Source: Bin80 sp026709335
GTDB taxonomy: Bacteria; Bacteroidota; Rhodothermia; Rhodothermales; Bin80
Assembly: GCA_965200825.1 (NCBI GenBank)
Contig: OZ241385.1
Span: 2,294,001-2,358,000 of the forward strand
Direction of reading: 5' to 3'
Length of the DNA: 64,000 bases
The position numbers and the translations under genes are program-made. A model generated the notes under the pieces. The model saw only the letters and a program-made list of their open reading frames with translations. It did no database searches and was not told where the DNA came from. Shown here piece by piece: positions 55,650 to 63,569 of the stretch; position 1 is the stretch's first letter, and every line of letters begins with the position of its first letter.

Positions 55650-56891
55650 TCACTGTTTCGGCAGAGGTTCAGAGAATACTTCATATGCCGCATCAGCAAC
55701 GAGTCCCCGAACCCCGCGAAAACGGTTATATCGTTCTCTTGTCGGGTAGACCCGATTGGTTAACAGGGCCACCCAAATCTTTGAATCAGGGTCAATCCAT
55801 AGTGAGGTTCCTGTAAATCCCGTGTGTCCGAAACTTCGCGGCCCGAAATGCTGGCCTGCGGAAGAGGGCTTGCCATCCAATGACCTCGTATCCCAACCCA
55901 ACGCCCGGGTGCCGAGCGAAGTATCTACAACAGCAGTAAACAGATCGATAGTGCTAGATTGGAGGAATATTTCTCCGTTATTAACTCCCCCTTGAGCCAT
56001 CATTTTTGCATATTGCGAGAGATCAAGTGCCGTGGAAAAGAGTCCGGCATGACCAGCAGTGCCTCCTAGAATCCATGCATTCTCATCGTGCACCTCTCCT
56101 TGGATCAGGCGATATCGAAAATCATTATCTACCTCAGTTGGAACCACTGTGGAATCCGTTGTTCCAGTAGCACGAAACCCCGTGAATTTCATTCCAAGTG
56201 GGTGGAATATATTGTCAGCACACCATTGGTCAAAGGATTCTCCTGTGATCTCTTCGATAGCTAATGCGAGTGAGATCATGCCAAAACTGCTGTATCGGGA
56301 CACCTCTCCTGGTTCTGAAACAAGAGGAGTAAAGAAGACGGAATCCAGAAGTGCCTTGCTCGTTGTTACGCCTTCTAGGTGAAGGGGGCGCCATGCGGGT
56401 AACCCACTTGAATGTGCCAGAAGATGACGTACAGTAATCGTTTCTCGTTCAGGAGTATTGAATTCGTCCAGGTAATGAGCAACAGGGGTATCTATATCCA
56501 GCTGTCCCCGCTCGTAGAGAAGCATCGCTGCGGTAGTTGTGGCGATCACTTTTGTCAATGAAGCCAAATCAAAGATAGACTCAGCGGATATATACTGAGT
56601 AGAGCGATAGGTATGTTGACCATACCCAGTCACTTTAATGACTTCATTACCCTTTCCCACAGAAACGGCCGCCCCGGGGAAAGCCCGCTTCCGTATATGT
56701 TCAAGTATGATTGAATCAATGCGTGCGAGTGCATCCAGGTCAGTTACGTTCGGAGAATTGGTAGCCAAAATAAATGGCTGAACTGGTAGAGAATCAAGGG
56801 ATTCAGGTAGATCGGTTTTCCTGAGTGACTGACATGCTCCTAAGATGAGTATTCCAAGAGTAAGAATGTAGCGGGCGAAACGAAAAAGCAT
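55650..56891 (-). CDS. serine hydrolase lipoprotein (class C beta-lactamase fold), copy 2
   Basis: 413 residues. LTLGILILGACQS is the lipoprotein signal (Cys19). The nucleophile motif SxxK is FDLASLTKVIATTTAAM (Ser and Lys about residue 92-95). The second motif is RYSSFGMISLALAI, where YxN is usual; the third is HTGFTGTSLWIDP. Family members include DD-peptidases, esterases and lactamases, so the substrate is open. A near copy lies immediately upstream on the same strand. The Asn-to-Ser change may alter activity. Confidence 0.83.
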   Translation of the reverse strand: MLFRFARYILTLGILILGACQSLRKTDLPESLDSLPVQPFILATNSPNVTDLDALARIDSIILEHIRKRAFPGAAVSVGKGNEVIKVTGYGQHTYRSTQYISAESIFDLASLTKVIATTTAAMLLYERGQLDIDTPVAHYLDEFNTPERETITVRHLLAHSSGLPAWRPLHLEGVTTSKALLDSVFFTPLVSEPGEVSRYSSFGMISLALAIEEITGESFDQWCADNIFHPLGMKFTGFRATGTTDSTVVPTEVDNDFRYRLIQGEVHDENAWILGGTAGHAGLFSTALDLSQYAKMMAQGGVNNGEIFLQSSTIDLFTAVVDTSLGTRALGWDTRSLDGKPSSAGQHFGPRSFGHTGFTGTSLWIDPDSKIWVALLTNRVYPTRERYNRFRGVRGLVADAAYEVFSEPLPKQ

Positions 56892-57136
56892 CTAAATGTG
56901 TGACACAATAAAGGGAGAGTATTTTATTGATGTGATCAAATCAGTGGCGGATCAGATTAAATGAGTTTATGGATTGAGGAGTGTATCTCCTTGAAGTTCT
57001 CGAGAGAATATCCCCGAGGCTACGGAATTTCCTCGCCATCAATGTCCCTGAAAGGGAACGGAATTCTTTTGTCATAGATTCGTAGACGGAACCTTCCATC
57101 CTATACCAGAAATCAAGGCCAATCAACTGATCCAGA

Positions 57137-58408
57137 TCAATCTTTCGTTTCTGGAAGTGGCCAGAAAAATGCTTCGTATACCGCATCGGCAATGAGTCCC
57201 CGAACCCCTCGAAATCGATCATACCGATCCCTCGTGGGGTAAACCCGGTTTGTAAGCAGGATTACCCAGGCTTTCGAATCAGGATCAATCCAGAGTGAGG
57301 TGCCCGTGAATCCTGTATGGCCATAACTTCGAGGTCCAAAATATAGGCCTGCTGAAGAGGGTTCATCATTCAGGTTTCGTGTATCCCAACCAAGTGCTCT
57401 GGTACTCAGAGAGGTATCCACGACAGTAGTAAAGAGATTAATCGTTTGCGCTTGGAGAAATTCATCACCGTTGTGAAGACCTCCTTGTGACATCATCCGA
57501 GCGAATTTAGTGAGATCCTGTGCCGTGGAGAAAAGCCCTGCATGGCCAGAAACACCCCCCAAAGTCCACGCAGTTTCGTCATGTACCTCTCCTTGAATGA
57601 GGCGGTGGCGGAAGTAGTCATCCAACTCGGTAGGAACCACAGAGGGATCTGTTTCTCCCGTACCACGAAACCCAGTAGCATTCATTTCTAAGGGAGCAAA
57701 AATATTGCGTGCACACCATTGATCAAATGGCTCTCCTGTAATTGTTTCGATAACCAGAGCGAAAGAAATCATGCCAAAGTCACTGTAGAGATATTCTTTA
57801 CCCGGTTCGGTCAGGAGCTGGGCGGAGAGGATTGAATCCATAACCACAGTGCCTGATGTGATGCCATCTTGGTGAAACGGTCGGAATGCGGGTAACCCAC
57901 TCGTGTGTGTCAAAAGATGTCGTATAGTGATCGATTGCCGTTCAGGGGTATTGAACGCATCTAGGTAACGAGAAACAGGAGCTTCTATGTCCAACTCTCC
58001 TCGTTCATAGAGTATCATGGCTGCAGTAGTCGTAGCGATCACTTTTGTGAGAGATGCCAGATCAAAAATAGATTCGGGTAACATGCGGCGCCTGGACCGG
58101 TAGGTATATCCGCCATAGCCAGTCATCTTGATAATCTCTGATCCCTTTCCTAGAGAAACCACCGCACCAGGGAATGCCTGTGCATTAATGAACTCAATGA
58201 TGATTGAGTCAATGCGTGCAAGGGCGTTCGGGTAGATTACGGTAGGGGAATTGACTACGGGCAAGGAGTTTTGAATGGAAGGTGGAGCATTAATCGGGGT
58301 GAGATTAACGGGCGCGGGAGCGGGAATTTCCCTGGTTGACCGACATGCTCCCAAGGTTAAAATGCCAATAGATAAAATGAGGAAAGAAAAACGGGTCCAA
58401 ATCTTCAT
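57137..58408 (-). CDS. serine hydrolase lipoprotein (class C beta-lactamase fold), copy 1
   Basis: 423 residues, about 65 percent identical by eye to the downstream copy. LILSIGILTLGACRS is the lipoprotein signal. SxxK is in FDLASLTKVIATTTAAM, the YxN position reads YSDFG and the third motif is HTGFTGTSLWIDP. A Pro/Ala-rich linker follows the lipid-attachment site (PAPAPVNLTPINAPPS). The enzyme likely faces the periplasm. Together the pair are a recent tandem duplication; the 245 bp between them has no gene. Confidence 0.85.
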   Translation of the reverse strand: MKIWTRFSFLILSIGILTLGACRSTREIPAPAPVNLTPINAPPSIQNSLPVVNSPTVIYPNALARIDSIIIEFINAQAFPGAVVSLGKGSEIIKMTGYGGYTYRSRRRMLPESIFDLASLTKVIATTTAAMILYERGELDIEAPVSRYLDAFNTPERQSITIRHLLTHTSGLPAFRPFHQDGITSGTVVMDSILSAQLLTEPGKEYLYSDFGMISFALVIETITGEPFDQWCARNIFAPLEMNATGFRGTGETDPSVVPTELDDYFRHRLIQGEVHDETAWTLGGVSGHAGLFSTAQDLTKFARMMSQGGLHNGDEFLQAQTINLFTTVVDTSLSTRALGWDTRNLNDEPSSAGLYFGPRSYGHTGFTGTSLWIDPDSKAWVILLTNRVYPTRDRYDRFRGVRGLIADAVYEAFFWPLPETKD

Positions 58409-58464
58409 GACTTATCGCGTTAGGTAGTATATTCACGGAAATCTACTCAAACAATTTAGATATT

Positions 58465-58848
58465 ATGCCAAAGATAACGATCCCGGAGTATGGGACATTC
58501 GAAACTCAAGAGGGACAGCGTCTGGTTAATGCAGTGGAAGCACATGGAATTGACATTGGTCATCGCTGTGGTGGTTATGCGGGTTGTACCACTTGCCGTG
58601 TAGAATTTATAAAAGGGGAGCCTGAAGTGATTTCACAGGCTGAGTATGATAAGTTAAAAACTACCAAACTGCTAGGCAAGGTACGGTTGGCCTGTCAGAT
58701 TCTTGTAGAGAATGATATGGAATTCAAGCCACTGATGACCGTTAAAGAGATGGGATGGCCTGATCCAGGCCCACCTGCCGAGGAGACTGTTACCCCGATC
58801 CCTGACTGGATAGAATTTTCTCCAGATGACCATTCCCAGGAAGATTAG
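58465..58848 (+). CDS. plant-type 2Fe-2S ferredoxin
   Basis: 127 residues. Cluster ligands are in HRCGGYAGCTTCRVEF (three Cys) and VRLACQILV (fourth), the CX5CX2C...C spacing of the adrenodoxin/plant class. It is a small cytoplasmic electron carrier. The ~35-residue acidic tail (GPPAEETVTPIPDWIE) is longer than in typical ferredoxins. It is divergent from the serine hydrolases and transcribed alone; reductase partner unknown. Confidence 0.9.
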   Translation: MPKITIPEYGTFETQEGQRLVNAVEAHGIDIGHRCGGYAGCTTCRVEFIKGEPEVISQAEYDKLKTTKLLGKVRLACQILVENDMEFKPLMTVKEMGWPDPGPPAEETVTPIPDWIEFSPDDHSQED

Positions 58849-59345
58849 AAGTACTGATGGCGAGAATCTGACTCTCTGATCTCGATTTTGTGCAGTTCAG
58901 ATTAGCGATCAGTCAATGGTTCTGCTACATTGATCATAGGGGGGAAAGAACGTTCGTGTTCAGTAGCTCGAACGTTCTTGCAAGTTCAATCACCAGCCGC
59001 TCCCATCCAATCCGATAACTGATTGAGAGACAGTAAAGTCCTTAGTTCGGTGATACAATAAGAAGCCGGGGGTTAAAAAGCCTCTTGGTGTGTTTGCATC
59101 TCATCTGTGGAGATGCAACACTCACCGAAGTCTAGCAAAATGATGCTGTTCTGGAGTTTGTGGACATCTGAGAATAACGCACCGGACAACCTCCAAAAAA
59201 CTCGTCTTTGACAGTTGCTTTACGACTTACGAACTATGAAAATCTTAACGAATTCAAGCAGTCCAAGCTCTCCTTTTTAACCCTCAGACGCAGACAGTCC
59301 GCCATTGTCGAGAAGATTCCTCAGCGTCCGACAACGGATGGCCTG
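58849..59345. other. intergenic region after ferredoxin
   Basis: About 500 bp with two inverted repeats and no gene. One is listed separately (58946-58979). The other, about 59087-59125, has TGTTTGCATCTC opposite GAGATGCAACA with flanking GGTG/CACC. Neither has an obvious T-run, so these may be structured RNA or protein-binding sites between the convergent ferredoxin and thioredoxin-like genes. Confidence 0.35.
58946..58979. repeat. perfect 11-bp inverted repeat
   Basis: AAGAACGTTCG (58946-58956) and its exact complement CGAACGTTCTT (58969-58979), 12-nt loop. Each arm also contains the palindrome GAACGTTC. It lies ~100 bp after the ferredoxin stop. Likely a terminator stem or binding site. 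Confidence 0.5.
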
Positions 59346-59846
59346 CTAATCTGAAGGCTGAGCATTCAATTGATCTATCGAGCTCAGCACTTCTTTTTGC
59401 TGTGCGTCACCAAGAAATCCCGTCCAAATATTTTTGACGGATCCATGATTGTCGAAATGAATCACTGTTGGGACACGAGAAATACCAGCTGATAGAAACG
59501 GACATGCCATGATCGAATCAGCGAATACGCCAGCAGCCTCGAGATGTATTTGCTGCACAGTGACTGACGAACTTGTATCGACGGAAGCGATCACAGATAA
59601 TGGGGCTCGAGATGACTCTACCTGTTCAATGATTTTCCTGTAAAATGGATAACTAGCTCGGCACCAAGAACACAGGGAATTAAGGGCTAGAATTAGGATG
59701 TCTTCTCTCTCTCCTCCCAGGCATTTTTGGAAAGCTTCTGCCCCACCTCTCTGGGATAAAGCGGGGACGGCTGTTTGATCCGACTTAATCAAATAGAAGT
59801 AGACGAACAAGCTAACCACAAATAACAACAGCATATGGATAGCCAC
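59346..59846 (-). CDS. membrane-anchored thioredoxin-fold protein
   Basis: About 166 residues. A single helix (MLLLFVVSLFVYFYLI) anchors a thioredoxin domain whose active site is LNSLCSWCRASYPF, close to the WCxxC of TlpA-like proteins. The cis-Pro loop is SRVPTVIHFDN. The start is uncertain (GTG at 59846 or ATG at 59834); an ATG in another frame at about 59901 would read MEKLRREVKPERQRT and join only if a 1-nt shift is assumed. It follows the beta-propeller lipoprotein and is the last gene of the five-gene operon, presumably supplying thiol chemistry to the Cys-rich products upstream. Confidence 0.75.
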   Translation of the reverse strand: MAIHMLLLFVVSLFVYFYLIKSDQTAVPALSQRGGAEAFQKCLGGEREDILILALNSLCSWCRASYPFYRKIIEQVESSRAPLSVIASVDTSSSVTVQQIHLEAAGVFADSIMACPFLSAGISRVPTVIHFDNHGSVKNIWTGFLGDAQQKEVLSSIDQLNAQPSD

Positions 59847-59967
59847 CTCGCGAATAGCAAGTCCGCTGCCTCTCCGGCTTCACTTCTCTTCTTAATTTCT
59901 CCATGAGTGGTTTATCGAGAGGGCGGAGTTTCTGATCCTGAGTCTCCTAAACGCGCGTTTTCCAGTG

Positions 59968-61056
59968 CTATATCTGGAGGGTCGACGGCATAGACCGCCA
60001 CAGTCGTGTCCCGAACCTGCCAAACACGCTTGCGCATGGGAGATCGTATGATGCAAAATAGATGCGCCCCCAAGGCAAGGAGATTGAATATTCATAATCT
60101 CCTGTGGCTGCGTCGTAAACGTCAAAAGCTTTTTCCGACGCTGATACATCAGCGTATACAACCAGCTTATCGCCGTATACCTCGCTATGACCATTGATTG
60201 ATCGACTTGGCATACGTGCGCCGAATCCAGTGCTCGTGTTCAGCCTTTCCGTACTGGGTGGCTCTGCCCTTTCGAAATCTGGGGTGGCACGTGCATATAT
60301 CATGGTTCCAGTGGAATCATAACGCATAAGTATTGGAAACCGTGAGGAGACGTAAATAATGTCCTCCTGATATGGGATGACATGTCCGCCTTTTAGCAAT
60401 ATGTGTGCTTGGGTTTGCTCCGTTATCAACTGTCCAAAAAATCGTGCATTATGTTCCCCAACACTCGTTCCCAGCAAGGAATCACCCCCAAGGTCAATCC
60501 AATAGGCCCGGCCACCCTGTGTGATCTTGTATTTGTGAGCATGTATGTTCGGTATACTGTATAGGAACGTCGCACTATCTACCGCAAAAAATGAGACCGT
60601 CCGACGATTTGGATCATTGACATACAGAACAGAATCCCCAATAATATCAGCTTCCGTGAAAATGTTAAATTTCCCCGGCCCTTCGCCGAGCCCCCCATAG
60701 GATTGTTTGAAATAGCCGTCAGCATCAAAATGCTTGATTTTCATGTCTCCAGGATCCATGTAATACAAGGCCCCATCAGATCCAAGTGTGAATGGTCCAG
60801 GCATATACAATTCGATACCAGGCTCACGAGGCAGTTCATAGAGTTGCCGTAGAGAGACTTGTTGCCACTCTCGCTCAACACCGGCCTGGGCTTGTATGGG
60901 TATCGCAAGTTCTCCAAAAGTGACATATTCCATATCCGAATTGCATCCAGTTGCGAATAGGATAAGCCACAGTACGCACCATACAGCCTGGCACCTCCGG
61001 CACTGGAGCGCTAGGATACTCCGCTGCCCAAAGCGTGATTTCCTGTTATTAAACAT
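59968..61056 (-). CDS. 6-bladed beta-propeller lipoprotein, 3' end frameshifted
   Basis: 362 codons as it stands. WCVLWLILFATGCNS is the lipoprotein signal. Blades such as TLGSDGALYYMDPGDMKIKH are followed by GGLGEGPGKF, the family signature. The last 30 codons (after SISLPWG) look foreign. One base added to the C5 tract at 60067-60071 would switch to a frame reading VRDTTVAVYAVDPPDIALEN and ending at 59912, a normal last blade. So the gene carries a 1-nt frameshift or a sequencing error. It starts 1 bp after the Cys-rich peptide stop. It is the third propeller of this window. Confidence 0.78.
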   Translation of the reverse strand: MFNNRKSRFGQRSILALQCRRCQAVWCVLWLILFATGCNSDMEYVTFGELAIPIQAQAGVEREWQQVSLRQLYELPREPGIELYMPGPFTLGSDGALYYMDPGDMKIKHFDADGYFKQSYGGLGEGPGKFNIFTEADIIGDSVLYVNDPNRRTVSFFAVDSATFLYSIPNIHAHKYKITQGGRAYWIDLGGDSLLGTSVGEHNARFFGQLITEQTQAHILLKGGHVIPYQEDIIYVSSRFPILMRYDSTGTMIYARATPDFERAEPPSTERLNTSTGFGARMPSRSINGHSEVYGDKLVVYADVSASEKAFDVYDAATGDYEYSISLPWGRIYFASYDLPCASVFGRFGTRLWRSMPSTLQI

Positions 61057-61057
61057 C

Positions 61058-61309
61058 TCAGGGATACTCTCCTACGTTGTGTGCATAACATTGAATCGTT
61101 GCCGTAACTTCGTCTTCTGTACAGGGCATGTCCTCAGCATTACAGCATGAATAAATCATACAGAGGTCAGGTAAACCATAGCAACCGTATTCTTGACCTT
61201 CTACCTCACAGGAACCACTGCAGACTTCCGTTGCGGCACCTAAGATTCTTGTTGAGAGACTGTCCGCTATCCAGAACGTGAGCAGAACGGCCATAACCAC
61301 AACTGACAT
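61058..61309 (-). CDS. Cys-rich secreted peptide precursor, 5' end cut by IS630
   Basis: 83 codons from ATG at 61309. The leader SVVVMAVLLTFWIADSLS is hydrophobic but starts without a basic region. The mature part has eight cysteines in about 50 residues, including EVCSGSCEVEGQEYGCYG and SCCNAEDMPC. The IS630 left end is 9 bp upstream of the ATG. If the element and one TA are removed, the frame continues upstream through P-R-I-L as far as a TTG with GAGGT 4 nt before it, and gives a leader starting MPTKPRILMSVVVM, a proper signal peptide. The gene is probably now expressed only from leftover starts. No family is recognised. Confidence 0.6.
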   Translation of the reverse strand: MSVVVMAVLLTFWIADSLSTRILGAATEVCSGSCEVEGQEYGCYGLPDLCMIYSCCNAEDMPCTEDEVTATIQCYAHNVGEYP

Positions 61310-61319
61310 CAATATCCTA

Positions 61320-62370
61320 GTGTAATGTCATCTATAATATGTCGTCACAAATTTAGTATCTTTCTTGTCAAACCAAACACATATGGAGGTTTGCATGAAG
61401 CGTTATATCATAGAATTAAAGGAGGAGGAACGCGCAGAGTTGGAGGCGATTACCCGCAAGGGATCGCATCGTTCCCAGAAGGTGATCAACGCGTTGGTAC
61501 TACTTAATTGCGACAAAGGGAGGTTCAACGATCGATGCATAACGGGGGCAGAAATCGCTGGGGTATTGCGCATCAGTACGCGCAGAGTCGACCGGGTCAA
61601 GAAGCGGTTCGTAGAGGGCGGCATGGACGCGGCACTTGGGAACCGGCAGGGGTTTCGTACGAATTATCTTCGGAAGGCGGACGGCGAATTTGAGGCGCGA
61701 CTCATCGCACTCAGTTGCAGCACCCCGCCCGAGGGGTATGCGCAGTGGTCGCTTCGTCTGTTAGCAGATCGTGTCGTGGAGCTGGGCTATATCGAGAGTG
61801 TCTCGCACGAGACGGTGCGCCGCGTGCTAAAAAAAACGACCTCAAGCCTTGGCGACGCGTTGGGTGGGTGATTCCACCGCAACACAATGCCGATTTTGCC
61901 GCATCCATGGAGCGGGTGCTTGATCTCTATCGGCGTCTAGGCACCTGTAATGTGTTCATTGCAACGGAACCATTGGCCGACTGGGCTCACTTCTTGCGTG
62001 ACCTCGCTCTGCAATTTCCCAATGCCGTCCGAATCACGCTGGTCATGGACAATCTCAATACACACCGCCCGGGCGCACTCTACGATACTTTTGAACCTGC
62101 AGAGGCCAAAGCACTTTGGGATCGCTTTGAATTCGTGTATACCCCCAAGCACGGCAGTTGGCTAAATGTAGCCGAGATCGAAATCAATGTGATGATCCGG
62201 CAGTGCCTCCATCGCCGCATCGACTCCATTGACACACCACGTAAGAAAGTTGCCGCATGGAAAGCGGCAAGAGATCAAATCCAAGCGAAAGTTGACTGGC
62301 AGTTCACTACCGAGGATGCACGGGTGAAACTCAAACGATTATATCCGATATTTGATGAGTGACATGACAC
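61320..62370 (+). mobile_element. IS630-family element, defective, TA target duplication
   Basis: About 1051 bp with terminal repeats GTGTAATGTCA at 61320 and GTGTCATGTCA as the complement of 62360-62370 (10 of 11 matching), each flanked by TA (61318-61319 and 62371-62372), the diagnostic IS630/Tc1 signature. The transposase runs on the plus strand, opposite to the operon it interrupts. Its insertion separates the GLPGLI gene from the Cys-rich peptide gene. Confidence 0.85.
61395..62362 (+). pseudogene. IS630 transposase, frameshifted and lacking part of its DDE core
   Basis: The N-terminal frame from ATG 61395 (GGAGGT 4 nt upstream) has a helix-turn-helix region, SHETVRRVLKK, and runs into the A8 tract at 61829-61836. 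The second frame, offset by -1, continues KKNDLKPWRRVGWVIPPQHN. The A8 run could serve programmed -1 slippage, as in some IS630 elements. At about 61938 the segment between LDLYRR and GTCNVFIATEPL is missing about 50 residues, including the usual CMDE block with the first catalytic Asp. VMDNLNTH (second Asp) and PKHGSWLNVAEIE (final acid) remain. It cannot transpose by itself. Confidence 0.8.
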
Positions 62371-62397
62371 TAGGTTTTGTAGGCAACACTACCTCGG

Positions 62398-63198
62398 TTA
62401 CCAATTATCAGGCGGCTCTGTGGTGGGCTTTGCATTGAGTATTATGTCTCTGGTAATTTCCCATTTTCGTTGATTCTCTTCCACTACACTCTCCACAAAG
62501 TCATCATATTCTTTTGGTGAAATCTGTTTCCCATTGACAGGCGGAGCAATGGCATCCAAGTGTTCAACAAGATTGACTTTCTGTGCAACATACATCTCCC
62601 CGGTATCGATATTAGTTACCATCAGGATGAGGCCAGGCAATCCATGAAATAATCCCGGTCCAGCAGTCACGGGTATTTCAGGCGTATACCAAGCTTCAAG
62701 TTTCCCGGCGTCGGTTACAGATGTCGCCTTAACCACACGATAGCTGAGATAGGAGCTTTCAGGCTCTAAGGCAAGCTTCCAGGACCACGAAGGTAGAGAG
62801 TCTTCTATCAGAAAAGTACGGTCATAAAATCTCCGTAAATCTACATAGAGAGTATTCTTGTGTTGGACGTATGTGGAATCTATGAATTCCCAACCGATGC
62901 TCTGTCCATTTTCTGTTTCCCCTCCAATCTCATATGATTCATCATCGGACGGGTGCATTAAAGAGCTCGTTTGGTTAAAAAATAAGACTCGTGAAATAGT
63001 GACATAAGCAGGGGGTACAACATCTTCCACAACGCCATCAAACAACAACGGATCCATTTGATCTGTTGGAAGCTGGAGCAGGGGGCGAGTATGATCGTAC
63101 CTTACGGTCCCTCTTTGTGCGATAGCTTTGGGAGGTAGAGCTGTGAAGAAAAATGTGAGGATGATCAATGTCGAACCAAACGCTATGAAGTGTGACAT
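62398..63198 (-). CDS. GLPGLI-family secreted protein
   Basis: 266 residues. The signal peptide ends TALPPKAIAQ. The name-giving motif is seen in GPGLFHGLPGLILMVTNIDT, followed by KVNLVEHLDAIAPPV. Family members are abundant in Bacteroidota, often in runs with T9SS or TonB-linked genes, and have no proven function. The ATG abuts the preceding stop (TAAATG), so expression is coupled. The next gene is the Cys-rich peptide, formerly 14 bp downstream before the IS630 inserted. A DSLPSWSWK-to-YLSYRV beta region is typical. Confidence 0.88.
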   Translation of the reverse strand: MSHFIAFGSTLIILTFFFTALPPKAIAQRGTVRYDHTRPLLQLPTDQMDPLLFDGVVEDVVPPAYVTISRVLFFNQTSSLMHPSDDESYEIGGETENGQSIGWEFIDSTYVQHKNTLYVDLRRFYDRTFLIEDSLPSWSWKLALEPESSYLSYRVVKATSVTDAGKLEAWYTPEIPVTAGPGLFHGLPGLILMVTNIDTGEMYVAQKVNLVEHLDAIAPPVNGKQISPKEYDDFVESVVEENQRKWEITRDIILNAKPTTEPPDNW

Positions 63199-63510
63199 TT
63201 AATCGCGACAGACCATCGCTACATTGCCGTTCTTTTCATCTTCAAACTTTTCCCAAATTTTGCATTCGGACTCCGTTAGGAAATCAGCAAATTCTTTCTT
63301 TTCCTTGTTCTTTGCTTTTCCTCTACGGACACATACGTCTACCATTTTTCCCGAAATAGCTGGCGAGTCCGTAAGCAAAACAGGATACAATGCTACGGTA
63401 TCCCCACCGTCATTCTCAGGAAAAGAATTTTGTGCATACAGTCCCGAGAATCCTAGTACGCAAAGCAGCACAAACGCGCTCCCTACAAGGGAGATACTTG
63501 ATTTAAACAT
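63199..63510 (-). CDS. small secreted protein with three cysteines
   Basis: 103 residues from ATG at 63510; the longer frame adds nine residues with no better start. The signal peptide FVLLCVLGFSGLYAQ is followed by a charged mature part with three Cys (VDVCVRRGKAKNK, TESECKIWEKF, VAMVCRD). No known family. It is the first gene of the operon and lies immediately before GLPGLI (adjacent stop and start). It is similar in type, not in sequence, to the peptide at 10.8 kb. A possible function is a processed signalling or antimicrobial-like peptide. Confidence 0.65.
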   Translation of the reverse strand: MFKSSISLVGSAFVLLCVLGFSGLYAQNSFPENDGGDTVALYPVLLTDSPAISGKMVDVCVRRGKAKNKEKKEFADFLTESECKIWEKFEDEKNGNVAMVCRD

Positions 63511-63536
63511 CTTATCTGAGTTTGGTGACGTAGTCA

Positions 63537-63569
63537 ATATATAAAAAATTTATATATCTACTCTGTCAA
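63537..63569 (-). promoter_or_regulatory. candidate promoter of the peptide-GLPGLI-propeller operon
   Basis: On the minus strand TTGACA (63569-63564) is followed 17-19 nt later by a TTTATATAT-like stretch. The region 63537-63557 is a perfect A/T palindrome (ATATATAAA-AAA-TTTATATAT), 27 bp upstream of the start codon. The match to sigma-70 is reasonable but Bacteroidota use a different -7/-33 consensus, so the assignment is weak. Confidence 0.3.

Noticed and set aside
58946..58979. dif-like recombination site
   Set aside because: The spacer is 12 nt rather than the 6 of dif, and both arms are self-palindromic, which fits a hairpin better.
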